From Planctomycetota bacterium (GTDB lineage Bacteria > Planctomycetota > Phycisphaerae > Phycisphaerales > UBA1924), in NCBI GenBank assembly GCA_023432465.1, contig JAEYUO010000020.1, positions 1 through 30,528 of the forward strand: 30,528 nucleotides of DNA, read 5' to 3'. Under the pieces are notes generated by a model. It did no database searches, was not told where the DNA came from, and worked only from the letters and a program-made list of their open reading frames with translations. Both the position numbers and the translations under genes were made by a program. Of this stretch, positions 18,984 to 27,354 are shown one piece after another. Position 1 is the stretch's first letter. Every line of letters begins with the position of its first letter.

Positions 18984-20951
18984 ATGCAACGATCCACGCA
19001 CACAATCGCGGCGGTCTTGATGGCCGCGGGACTCGCGGCATCCGCTCTCGGTCAGGACAGCGTGCCGTCCGCTCCGGGCGGCAACGATGCACTCTCTCCC
19101 TACGAGTCGTCTTCGCAGCGTGTGCGCTATGTCGTGGACGGAGCGTCAGCGCTGACATCGTGGGGCAACGGCATCTTGATTGCGCCCGTGCTCAAGGCTT
19201 CGCGCGAGTCCGACCCGCTCTTCCGAACGTTGATCCTGGGGTCCGGCGCCGCCAGCCCCTCGTATCTCGCCGACCAGTCGTTTGCTGCCCGGTCTTTCTC
19301 GGTCTGGAGCACGCCGGGCGCGGGGGTGCACCCCACATCCAACGGCGGCGCGGGTACGGTCCAGGTGACCCGCTTCGATGCGCAACTCGGCATCGCCGCT
19401 TCAGAGTTCGGCATGTCCGCAAGCAGCATCCTGGGAGCAACGATCGGTCTTGACATGGACAATCCGTCTCGTCTGTACGTCGAGCGGGTTGTCGCGATGG
19501 TCAGCCGCGCCGGCGCGGGCGGAGCCGAGACCGCCACCCTGTCGCTCGGTGCGACCGATGCCGCGGGCAACATCGCCGTTCGTGCGGACGACTTCAACAC
19601 CAACCCCGCCACCGCTACACGCGTGCTCGGCGAGAACCTCCTCCGCATCAACACCGCGGCCCGGTCGCCGAACCTGAACAGCCTCGCCGCGTTCGGCGGC
19701 GCCAACTTCGCCTCCGACTCCACCGCGACGGCGTATGTCGTCAGCAATGAATCGGTGCCCACCAACACACCCACCATGGTGGGCCAGCCCGGTTCCTCCC
19801 CCTTCGTGCTCGGCCTGGATTTCTCCCAGCGCTTCCGCGCCGGCTCGACCACCGGGAATTTGTCCACCACCACCGCGCACCTTGCGCCGGGCATCGCCGG
19901 CCACCGCGGGAATCCCACGTTTTCTCCGTTCGCATCCGCTCCGGGCGGCATCGGCTCCGTCGCCAGCCTTGCGCGCCCGAGCACTCCTGGGGCAAAGACC
20001 AGCGCGATCAACGTGTTCGATCTTCTCCCCGGCACACCGCCGACCGTCGATGCCGCATCACGCAGGGCGTTTGTCCTCCCCTCGCCGGTCACTTCTCCCG
20101 CGTTCGCGGCGAACGCGAGCGGAGATGCCGAGGCCAGGCAGTACTTCTCACAGGCTTCGTTCCGGGGCGGAAACGGCCAGGTCGGGCTTGGTCTGAATGA
20201 CGGCGGCGACACAGTCGCGGCGATGGTCGTGACTGACCCGACCGCGGGGGATGTTCTCGTCACCGTGACCGATTCACTGCCCGGCGGCGCGTGGACGGTC
20301 GCCGCGTATCCGGGTCAGCCTGTGCTCAACGGTCCGGCCGGCACGAGCATCGGACAGCTCACCTCGCCCATGGTGATCAGCGCACCGGCGGTGGATGTGC
20401 TCGGAAATGTGTACTTCGTCGCGCGGTGGCAGCCGATGCCCCCGCAGGTCGAAACCGGCGTCTTCAAGTCCGTTCCTGATGGCCCCGCCGGGCATCGGCT
20501 TGAACTTCTGCTGACCACCGGCCAGCAGATCGCCGGACCCAACTCCGGCCGCACCTACACCATCTCGCAGCTCGCGCTGCAGGATGGGGACTCAATCGCA
20601 TCCGGAGCGTTGCACAGCCAGCAGATCATCCAGCAGCAACTCCCCGGCCGCGCCACCACCGACCCCGAGAGCATCAACGCCTTCGGCGGGCTCGCGGTCA
20701 ACGCCGTGCTGACGTACGACAACGCGGGCACGGACGAGAGCTACGACGCCGTGCTGCTGCTGCTCCCCGCGGAAGACGGCAACTCCTGCGCGGCGGACTT
20801 CGACAACAACGGCTCGGTCCAGGTGCCGGACATCTTCGCCTTCCTCGCCGCGTGGTTCGCGCAGGCGCCCGCCGCCGATTTCGACAACAACGGCTCGGTG
20901 CAGGTGCCGGACATCTTCGCCTTCCTCGCCGCGTGGTTCGCGGGCTGCTGA
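18984..20951 (+). CDS. Secreted GC-type dockerin domain-anchored protein
   Basis: A secreted protein of 655 residues. The signal peptide runs MQRSTHTIAAVLMAAGLAAS, with cleavage probably after ALG (residue 23). The body (about 30-595) is Ala/Gly/Ser/Thr-rich and beta-strand-like; I recognise no enzyme motif in it. The C-terminus carries two dockerin-like calcium-loop repeats, DFDNNGSVQVPDIF plus AFLAAWFA (605-626 and 632-653), then Gly-Cys at the very end. Such GC-type dockerins are known from Phycisphaerae, where they are presumed to attach or sort extracellular proteins. The whole protein has only two cysteines, C602 and C655, bracketing the repeat pair. Start codon 18984 has AAGGAG at 18967-18972, an unusually long 11 nt upstream. 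Convergent with the hydrolase gene (48 bp). Confidence 0.9.
   Translation: MQRSTHTIAAVLMAAGLAASALGQDSVPSAPGGNDALSPYESSSQRVRYVVDGASALTSWGNGILIAPVLKASRESDPLFRTLILGSGAASPSYLADQSFAARSFSVWSTPGAGVHPTSNGGAGTVQVTRFDAQLGIAASEFGMSASSILGATIGLDMDNPSRLYVERVVAMVSRAGAGGAETATLSLGATDAAGNIAVRADDFNTNPATATRVLGENLLRINTAARSPNLNSLAAFGGANFASDSTATAYVVSNESVPTNTPTMVGQPGSSPFVLGLDFSQRFRAGSTTGNLSTTTAHLAPGIAGHRGNPTFSPFASAPGGIGSVASLARPSTPGAKTSAINVFDLLPGTPPTVDAASRRAFVLPSPVTSPAFAANASGDAEARQYFSQASFRGGNGQVGLGLNDGGDTVAAMVVTDPTAGDVLVTVTDSLPGGAWTVAAYPGQPVLNGPAGTSIGQLTSPMVISAPAVDVLGNVYFVARWQPMPPQVETGVFKSVPDGPAGHRLELLLTTGQQIAGPNSGRTYTISQLALQDGDSIASGALHSQQIIQQQLPGRATTDPESINAFGGLAVNAVLTYDNAGTDESYDAVLLLLPAEDGNSCAADFDNNGSVQVPDIFAFLAAWFAQAPAADFDNNGSVQVPDIFAFLAAWFAGC
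20796..20942 (+). repeat. Tandem 66-bp dockerin repeat, nearly identical at DNA level
   Basis: Copies at 20796-20861 and 20877-20942 (period 81 bp, 27 codons) differ at only two bases, both silent third positions: GAC/GAT at the first codon and GTC/GTG at the eighth. The protein copies are identical over 22 residues. The 15-bp spacer is not repeated in full. Confidence 0.95.
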
Positions 20952-20999
20952 GTCCTGCTGTCGAGCTGCAGGCGGCTCACCTCGCCCTCGTCCGCGACT

Positions 21000-23555
21000 T
21001 CACGGCTGCTCCTGGCCCGGCGTGAAGGGCATGTCGAAGCCCTTCTGGTTGATCACATCCTCCGAGCCCAGTCTGCCATCCGGGCCATAGAACCCGATCA
21101 TGCGGACGCCTTCTCGCCCGCGCATGAGCATGTCCGAGCCCACGATCAGCACATCCGGGAAGCCGACACCGGATGTGAAGAACGGCATGCGGTCCAGACC
21201 GCGCATCGCCTGTGCCGACGTGGCGCCGATGACCCCGACGAGCGGGCCGCCCTCTCCCGCGCCGCGGCGCCGACAGGCAAAGAGCACTCCGGCATACTCC
21301 TCTTCCAGTCGCCGATCGCCGACGACGGCGAGCATGCTCTGCACCGAGACCGGAGCGTCATCGGGGACCAGCTTGCTCCAGACGGAGTTTGTGTCTGCAT
21401 TCCCATAGAGAATCACGTTGCGGTCGCGATTCTCCGGGGCGTCGGGGTCAAAGTCGTCATCCGCAACGATGTCGCACGAGCCATTGCCGCGATACCACCA
21501 GGTCTCCGCATCGAAGCGGGCCTTGGAGAGCGAATGGATGTTCTCTTCCGCGCTCCCCCGGGTCGCATACACCAGGACAAAGCGGTTATCGAAGGCCCGT
21601 TTGAACGGCCCTGCGATCGGGACGGGCGCGCTGCGCGACGATGCGTTCTTCCACTCCTCGCCATCGCGAACCAGTCGGACGAATCCGTCCCGCCCGGGCT
21701 GCACACCTTCGAGAGTCGTACCGTCAATCTCGACCGCCACATCACCCGTCAGACCCATCACGCTTGCATCAAAGGCCACGACCGCGGCGTTCTGCGAGGT
21801 GATGCTCACGCGGCCCGCGCTGCGGTCCAACGTCGCCGTCACGCTCGTGGGCACCAGCCGCGCCAGTTGGGCCTCTACTCGGAGCCAGTGCAGCCGATCC
21901 GATACGCCCGGGTCGGCTGTCACAAACGTCACGCTGCTCACCTCCGACGGAGCAGGGATCGTGCGGCGACGGAACATCTCGAAGATCCCCGGCCAATCCA
22001 CGCACTCATTCCCCCACCAGTGCCCCGCCCCCGGCTGCTCGTGATACTCAAGGTCCGGATGCCCGGCCTTGGTCAGCAAATCGTTCATCATTCGTGCCTG
22101 CGACACCGGCACGTTGTCATCCTTGTCCCCGTGCAGGATGTACACCCCCAGGCCCTTGTAGTTCTCCACGAGAGCAAGCGTGTCGCTGGTGCGGGTGCCG
22201 CGGTGCACCATCCCGATCAGCGATGTCGGCGGGAATGTCTCCCAAGGCGCCTTCCCGCCGCGCTCCGTGTAGGTCCAGAACGTCGGCCACCCCGCGCTCG
22301 GCGCGATCGCGGCGAACCTCCCGGGGAAGAGACCCCCGATCTGCCAGACGCCGTGCCCGCCCATCGAGTGCCCGGTGAGGTACACCCGGCGCGGATTGTG
22401 CGGGAATCGCTTCGCCGCATCCTCCAGAACCTCGAGCGCATCGATCCGACCCCAGTCTTCCCAGTCAAAGCCGTACGGCCGGCGATTGGTGGGCGCAACG
22501 ATGTGGAAGTCTTCCTTGGGGGCATACGCATCCGCCTGGCTCGTGGCCTCCACACTCGCGCCGTGGAGCGTCAGCACAAGCCCCGTCTTGTCAACATCGG
22601 TGCCCGTTGCGCGTCGGGCCGCATAGTACTGAAGCGATCCGTCGATCCTGCTGAAGAACGTGTACTTGAATGTCTCCCCCGACTCAGGGTTGCGCACGCG
22701 GATACGCACCGGCGTCGATGCGACGACCTCCGGCGTTCCCGTGCCCGCACGAACGACCTGCAGATTCAACTCCCGCTCTCCCGCCTCACCCCACTCTCGC
22801 TCCGTGGAGAAGACAATCTTCCGGATCCCCAGCGGCGGAATCGTCGGAACATTGATCGCCCGCGCATCGTCGCCCTCCACCACGGCGCGAAGCCCCGAGA
22901 GCGGCTCACGTGTGGCGTTGAGCAGCACCACCGAGCCGTGCCAGAACGAACGCGTCCCCGCGGCGACATCCCCCAGCGTCATGTCACCGGTGTTCAGCGC
23001 GACACCGGATGCGGGTGCCTCGACCAGCTTCGCCTTCACCCGCCCGCGTGCCCCGCGGAAGTGGAACATGTTCATGCCGTTGCGCACCAGAACCGGCACC
23101 CGGACATACCCGGTCTCATAGGGATCGCCCACGCGCGCCAACCCGTTGACATAGACCATCGAGTGGCCGGTCGCCTCCAGAATCATGACGCGGGCGCTCG
23201 TCGACTCGAATCGCCAGAACGCATACCCGCCGCGCAACGCATCGCTTGCGACCCAGCCATCCTCGCTCGCCGACGCGTCGAACCACTCGGTATCGGTATC
23301 CGGGCCATTGGTCACGCGGTCCCCCGCCGAGGGCATGTAGTCCGCGGTCCCCACGTGGATGAGCGCGGCCTCGTGGTGATCCTCGCGCAGCCACGCCCTC
23401 CCCCCGGTGGCGACGTTCTGCAGAAGCACGACATCCCTCATCACGATCTCGGCTGGCTCGACCCCCTGCTGCTGGGCACCCTCCGCGGTCAGAACGACCG
23501 CACAGAAAGCCAATAGGCCGATACTCGCCGCGAACCAACGTGCACATCGGATCAT
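21000..23555 (-). CDS. Secreted prolyl-oligopeptidase-like alpha/beta hydrolase
   Basis: A secreted serine hydrolase of 851 residues. The signal peptide is MIRCARWFAASIGLLAFCAVV, with cleavage near EGA. Residues about 40-175 look like a beta-sandwich binding module (YAFWRFESTSARVMILEATG, VYVNGLARVGDPYETGYVRVP). The alpha/beta hydrolase core follows, with nucleophile S397 in TGHSMGGHG, acid D479 in HGDKDDNVP and base H512 in GAGHWWGNE. A further C-terminal region of about 300 residues (with FVLVYATRGSAEEN and NVILYGNADTNSVW) has no domain that I can name. The triad fits a peptidase or a carbohydrate esterase; the N-terminal module and fold favour an esterase slightly. The start at 23555 has AGGAG 8 nt upstream. 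It lies 45 bp downstream of the VKOR-DsbA fusion on the same strand, so the two are probably co-transcribed. Confidence 0.9.
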   Translation of the reverse strand: MIRCARWFAASIGLLAFCAVVLTAEGAQQQGVEPAEIVMRDVVLLQNVATGGRAWLREDHHEAALIHVGTADYMPSAGDRVTNGPDTDTEWFDASASEDGWVASDALRGGYAFWRFESTSARVMILEATGHSMVYVNGLARVGDPYETGYVRVPVLVRNGMNMFHFRGARGRVKAKLVEAPASGVALNTGDMTLGDVAAGTRSFWHGSVVLLNATREPLSGLRAVVEGDDARAINVPTIPPLGIRKIVFSTEREWGEAGERELNLQVVRAGTGTPEVVASTPVRIRVRNPESGETFKYTFFSRIDGSLQYYAARRATGTDVDKTGLVLTLHGASVEATSQADAYAPKEDFHIVAPTNRRPYGFDWEDWGRIDALEVLEDAAKRFPHNPRRVYLTGHSMGGHGVWQIGGLFPGRFAAIAPSAGWPTFWTYTERGGKAPWETFPPTSLIGMVHRGTRTSDTLALVENYKGLGVYILHGDKDDNVPVSQARMMNDLLTKAGHPDLEYHEQPGAGHWWGNECVDWPGIFEMFRRRTIPAPSEVSSVTFVTADPGVSDRLHWLRVEAQLARLVPTSVTATLDRSAGRVSITSQNAAVVAFDASVMGLTGDVAVEIDGTTLEGVQPGRDGFVRLVRDGEEWKNASSRSAPVPIAGPFKRAFDNRFVLVYATRGSAEENIHSLSKARFDAETWWYRGNGSCDIVADDDFDPDAPENRDRNVILYGNADTNSVWSKLVPDDAPVSVQSMLAVVGDRRLEEEYAGVLFACRRRGAGEGGPLVGVIGATSAQAMRGLDRMPFFTSGVGFPDVLIVGSDMLMRGREGVRMIGFYGPDGRLGSEDVINQKGFDMPFTPGQEQP

Positions 23556-23600
23556 GTTCAAAGCTCCTGGACCATCCTCGCGCTCAACGCCGTCCGCGAC

Positions 23601-25589
23601 CTACTTCGAAGCGGCCTCATCCACGATTCGTTCCATCACATTGTCGCCCTCCCGCCACCACCGCTTGACAAACTTGCCGTTGACATAGACACACGGAATC
23701 TGCCCGACGGCAAGCGCTGCCGCCGCGTTCAGGTCCGTGGCGATCGCGCTCTGCACCTCAGCCCGCGCCATCGCCGACACGAGCGCATCCGGGTCGAGCC
23801 CGATCGCCGCCGCGCCACGCCGGACCGCTTCGGGGCCGAACCCCTTCTGGTTCGACATGAGCCAGGCGTGCATCTGCCAGTACGCGCTCTCCCCTCCAAG
23901 CTCAAACGCCGCCTCCGCGGCTCTCGCAGCAAGACAGCCATGCTCGAAGAACGTTCGCGGCAGCCGCGTGTTGCACGACTTGTCACCGGGGTAATGACGG
24001 AAGACGTATCGGATCGGCATCCCCCCTTCGCTCGCCGGCTTCGTCGCCCACGCGCGAAGCTGAGCATCGACCTTCGCGGTGTTGGACTCCAGGAAGTCCC
24101 CGAACACCACAACCTCCACCACCGCGCCCTCGCCCGCAAGCTCCCGCCGCGGCGTGCCCGCCACGTTTGCGCGGACGGCTTCATCCCGCCAGTCGGCGAT
24201 GAACTTCTCGCGGGCAAGCACGGGGCGATCCCCCACGCTTGTCGCCGCGGGCGCGCCGGAGTTCAGCACCGCCTCCACCGTCCGCTCCAGCGCACGCGGG
24301 GCCTCCCAGCCCTTGAGCTCAATCCCGTTGATGAACACCATCGGCGTGCCGGAGATTCCCAGCGCCTGTGCCTCATCGATGTCCTGCTGCACCGGCCGCA
24401 GCGTCCCCTCGCCCATCATGACGGCCGTGAACACTTTCGGGTCGTAGCCGAGCTGCGCGAGCCCATCGTTCAGTTCCTGGTCCGTGAATCCGCCGCCGCG
24501 ATCAAACAGCCACTTGTGCATCTGCCAGAAGCCGTCGCTCCCCTTGAGCATCGCCGCCGTCTCCGCCGCTCGTGCGGCCCAGCACGCGTTCGCGTGCAGC
24601 GTCTGGCCGTTCAGATACTTGTTGCACGCCGATGCCCACGGGTAGTGCTTGTGCGAGACCGATACCGCCTCCGGATACTTCGCCCGCAGCGCGCGTGCCT
24701 CGTTCTCAATCCTCTTGCACTGGTGGCACTGATAATCGGAGAAGATCACGATTCGCGCCCGGGCCTGCTCAGGGCCTTCCCGATAGCGCCCCGTGAACCC
24801 CTGCGGCCCAAAGCTCCATGTCTCAGAAGCCGTCGCGGGTTGGTTCCTCGCCGCCGCGGCCTGCTCCAGCAGCGCGCTCTCGGCCTCCGCCCGGGCCGCC
24901 TCCGATGCCGCCGCCTCGCGCGAGACCTTCGCGCCCTCAAAGTACCCCAGCGCGCCGCTCGCGACAGCGAACACAACCGCCCCGGCATACACCGGGAAGG
25001 ACAACACGCCCGTTCGGGCGGGCCGAGATTCGCGAGATCGCACGCGTGCCAACATGATGCCGGTCTCCATGAAAACAAGCAGCCCGAAGTTGGCCGCGTG
25101 ACTGAAGAGACAGTACTTGCACGGGTCCTTGCCGGCGATAAGCGTCATCGCGATCGCCGCGAGATACGCGACCGAGACCGCGATCCCCACCCACACCGCC
25201 AGACGCACCGCACCGCCCACCCTCCGGGCCGCCAGCAGCCAGATCGCAAGCATCGCCGCGAAGAACGTGAACCCCAGAAACGAGGCAGGCCACGCTGGCA
25301 CGCTCAGCATCTCGCCAATCCCCGACGGGAGCGGCACCTTCCCCATCGGATGGCTCTCAATCGATGCGCACCCACTCTCGGGGCCGCACCCCGGCAGGGA
25401 CTTCCCGGAAAAGTGCTGCCACACCAACGCCCCCGACGCCCCCACTGCTCCCGCGAGCGAGACCGCCCCTCCGATCCATGCCCAGACCGGCAACGGAGCC
25501 GCGCCAAGGGCCAGCTCGCGCTCCGCCCGGCCGCGCGTCCTGGGCTGAGGGCGTGCTGCTGCCACGCTTTTCGGTGGACGTTGGGCCAA
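23601..25589 (-). CDS. VKOR-DsbA-DsbA fusion: thiol-disulfide oxidoreductase with a degenerate second thioredoxin domain
   Basis: A membrane protein for oxidative folding outside the cytoplasm. Numbering is from the TTG at 25589 (662 residues). After a cytosolic tail and a first membrane helix, the VKOR domain shows the loop cysteines GCGPESGC (C68, C74) and the quinone-side CKYC (157-160) in a four-to-five-helix bundle (about 32-220). An Ala-rich linker leads to the first DsbA-like domain, with active site CHQC (288-291), cis-proline loop GISGTP (411-416) and an extra cysteine pair C322/C336. A second DsbA-like domain repeats the fold, but ESNT (501-504) replaces CxxC, while its cis-Pro loop QIPC and an extra pair C539/C552 remain. 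The start is uncertain: the frame is open to 25646, but TACAAT at 25629-25634 lies inside it, and TTG 25589 has GGAG 8 nt upstream; GTG 25565 is another option. Confidence 0.9.
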   Translation of the reverse strand: MAQRPPKSVAAARPQPRTRGRAERELALGAAPLPVWAWIGGAVSLAGAVGASGALVWQHFSGKSLPGCGPESGCASIESHPMGKVPLPSGIGEMLSVPAWPASFLGFTFFAAMLAIWLLAARRVGGAVRLAVWVGIAVSVAYLAAIAMTLIAGKDPCKYCLFSHAANFGLLVFMETGIMLARVRSRESRPARTGVLSFPVYAGAVVFAVASGALGYFEGAKVSREAAASEAARAEAESALLEQAAAARNQPATASETWSFGPQGFTGRYREGPEQARARIVIFSDYQCHQCKRIENEARALRAKYPEAVSVSHKHYPWASACNKYLNGQTLHANACWAARAAETAAMLKGSDGFWQMHKWLFDRGGGFTDQELNDGLAQLGYDPKVFTAVMMGEGTLRPVQQDIDEAQALGISGTPMVFINGIELKGWEAPRALERTVEAVLNSGAPAATSVGDRPVLAREKFIADWRDEAVRANVAGTPRRELAGEGAVVEVVVFGDFLESNTAKVDAQLRAWATKPASEGGMPIRYVFRHYPGDKSCNTRLPRTFFEHGCLAARAAEAAFELGGESAYWQMHAWLMSNQKGFGPEAVRRGAAAIGLDPDALVSAMARAEVQSAIATDLNAAAALAVGQIPCVYVNGKFVKRWWREGDNVMERIVDEAASK

Positions 25590-25628
25590 CTCGGGCTCTC
25601 CGTTAGGGCCGCGGACGTCGCGGCGACG

Positions 25629-25634
25629 ATTGTA
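25629..25634 (-). promoter_or_regulatory. Probable -10 element TACAAT of the VKOR-DsbA gene
   Basis: TACAAT is one base from the sigma-70 -10 consensus TATAAT. It lies about 40 bp upstream of the proposed TTG start at 25589, with no good -35 box. Because it sits inside the longest open frame, it argues against the start at 25646. Confidence 0.5.
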
Positions 25635-25692
25635 CCGGCGAGGCAAGGCGCGGATGGACCCCGCCCCAGCATTCCTACCCTTCCCAACCCCA

Positions 25693-25766
25693 GGGCGGGT
25701 AGCTCAGTTGGCTAGAGCATTCGCTTTACATGCGAAGGGTCCCGGGTTCGAGTCCCGGCCTGCCCA
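25693..25766 (+). tRNA. tRNA-Val (anticodon TAC)
   Basis: A 74-nt tRNA. The acceptor stem GGGCGGG pairs with CCTGCCC (one G-T wobble) and the discriminator base is A. The D arm is GCTCAGTTGGCTAGAGC. The anticodon stem TTCGC/GCGAA encloses TTTACAT, giving anticodon TAC, which reads GUA and GUG. The T arm is CCGGG-TTCGAGT-CCCGG. CCA is not encoded; TTTT follows directly. A -10-like TACCCT at 25676-25681 ends 11 bp before the tRNA. waaA begins 16 bp after the 3' end. Confidence 0.97.
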
Positions 25767-25782
25767 TTTTCGACCCACTCCG

Positions 25783-27144
25783 ATGAACCTGCTCGACGCC
25801 CTTTACCTTCCCGCAGCCGTCGCGACCGCGCCGTGGTGGGCACGCAAGGCTCGCGGCGGATGGAACGAGCGATTCGGCAGGATCGATGAGCTTCCTCCGG
25901 CTCCGGCGGGTCGAAAGCGCATCCTGCTGCACGCCGTATCTGTCGGCGAGGTCAACACGCTGCGAAGCCTCGTCCCGCTGCTTGCCGAGCACGCCGATGT
26001 CGTGGTCAGCGTCACCACCGACACCGGTCTTGCCCGCGCACGGGCGCTGTTCGACGCCGACCAAGCCGCACTCGGAAGTCCACCCCCCGCGACCGTCGTG
26101 CGCTACCCGCTGGACTTCTCCCCTGCCGTCAAGCGATTTCTGGATGCCGTCAAGCCCGATGCCATTGGGCTCATCGAGCTCGAGTTGTGGCCGAACTTCG
26201 TTGCCGAGTGTGGCCGCCGCGGTGTTCCAGTGTGCGTCATCAACGGCCGCCTTTCCGCGCGCTCGTTTCGAGGCTATCACCGGTTCCGCTCGTTCTTTGC
26301 CCGCACATTCAGCGCGATCGAGTTCGCGGCGGTGCAGGATGCCGCATACGCCGAACGCTTCGAGGCGATGGGCGTGCGTGCGGATCACATCCGCATCACC
26401 GGTTCCATGAAGTGGGATTCGGTCAGCCTCGTTGCCCACGTTCCCGGTGCTGAAGAACTCGCAGACAATCTCGGCATCGACCGCTCGCGCCCGCTCATCG
26501 TCGGGGGTTCAACAGGCCCGCTCCCCGAACCGTCCGCACACGCCCTCTATCACGCCAACAAGGGTCGTTTCGTCACTCTCTCGGCGCGCGAGGCAGCAAA
26601 GCTCGGCGAAGAAGGCTTGCTGCACGCGGCCTGTCCTGAGGGCTCGCAGCTCCTCTGCGCCCCACGCAAGCCCGAACGCTTCGACGAGGCCTTCGCCGCG
26701 CTCGGAGGCGAAGCCCGCTGCATCCGCCGAAGCGTCACAAAGAACGCCCCCGTTCCACCCGCCGCTCATCAACACGACCGCTTCCTGCTCGACACCATCG
26801 GCGAGCTCCGCGCGGCCTACTCGCTCGCCGATATCGCCATCGTCGGCCGCTCCTTCGGCGACCTTCACGGCTCCGACCCCATTGAGCCCATCGCCCTCGG
26901 CAAACCCACGCTCATCGGTCCACGCTTTGGCGACTTCGACTCAATCGTGCAGACATTCCGCGCCGCCGGCGCGATCGAAGTGGTTGACGCCCCTGACCTT
27001 GCACGGACCCTCGCCGCGCTCCTGGCCGATCGGCCGCGCTGCGCCGCGATGGCCGAGGCCGGGCGACAGTGCGTCCGCAAAAACCAGGGTGCAACCGCGA
27101 TTCACGCGCAGATGTTGCTCGAGCTGGTCGGAACGCCCGAATAA
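25783..27144 (+). CDS. waaA: 3-deoxy-D-manno-octulosonic acid (Kdo) transferase
   Basis: Transfers Kdo from CMP-Kdo to lipid A precursor at the inner face of the inner membrane (glycosyltransferase family 30). The protein has 453 residues, slightly longer than usual. The N-terminal domain starts with a weak amphipathic/hydrophobic anchor and has the catalytic-base motif HAVSVGEVNTL (E56). YPLDFSPAVKRFL, LELWPNFVAECGRRGVPV and INGRLSARSFRGYHRF are family blocks. The C-terminal domain has GSMKWDSV and the nucleotide-binding run HGSDPIEPIALGKPTLIGP, in which GSDP stands where enterobacterial enzymes have GHNP. The first conserved ATG is 25783. No Shine-Dalgarno sequence or TANNNT element precedes it; only 16 bp separate it from tRNA-Val, so the mRNA probably arises by tRNA processing. 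A terminator follows at about 27298-27351. Confidence 0.93.
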   Translation: MNLLDALYLPAAVATAPWWARKARGGWNERFGRIDELPPAPAGRKRILLHAVSVGEVNTLRSLVPLLAEHADVVVSVTTDTGLARARALFDADQAALGSPPPATVVRYPLDFSPAVKRFLDAVKPDAIGLIELELWPNFVAECGRRGVPVCVINGRLSARSFRGYHRFRSFFARTFSAIEFAAVQDAAYAERFEAMGVRADHIRITGSMKWDSVSLVAHVPGAEELADNLGIDRSRPLIVGGSTGPLPEPSAHALYHANKGRFVTLSAREAAKLGEEGLLHAACPEGSQLLCAPRKPERFDEAFAALGGEARCIRRSVTKNAPVPPAAHQHDRFLLDTIGELRAAYSLADIAIVGRSFGDLHGSDPIEPIALGKPTLIGPRFGDFDSIVQTFRAAGAIEVVDAPDLARTLAALLADRPRCAAMAEAGRQCVRKNQGATAIHAQMLLELVGTPE

Positions 27145-27297
27145 TCTCCGTCCTGCAACACGCCGCGTCAGGAACGGCCGCCCCAGAACCGCTTCCCCAC
27201 ACCAAACTGCATCCGCGAGGCACGCGCGGGCGTATACACCACCAGAACACATCGCGGTGGATGGGAGTCCTGAAGCCGCGAAACGAACCTCTTCTCC

Positions 27298-27351
27298 AGC
27301 TCCGAATCCCCCGCCCTACGGACCGGGTTGAGGATTCGGAGCTTTGCTTTT
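27298..27351 (+). terminator. Probable rho-independent terminator of waaA
   Basis: A perfect 12-bp inverted repeat, AGCTCCGAATCC (27298-27309) and GGATTCGGAGCT (27332-27343), encloses a 22-nt loop that can form an inner CCCG/CGGG stem. TTGCTTTT follows on the plus strand. There is no T-run in the other direction, so it serves waaA rather than the convergent gene. The preceding 150 bp (27145-27297) show no gene. Confidence 0.78.
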
Positions 27352-27354
27352 GAC

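Noticed and set aside
21534..23516. Plus-strand open frame of about 660 codons
   Set aside because: Antisense to the secreted hydrolase, whose catalytic triad and signal peptide are clear.
23868..25715. Plus-strand open frame of about 615 codons that runs into tRNA-Val
   Set aside because: Antisense to the VKOR-DsbA fusion and Arg/His-rich; an artefact of base composition.
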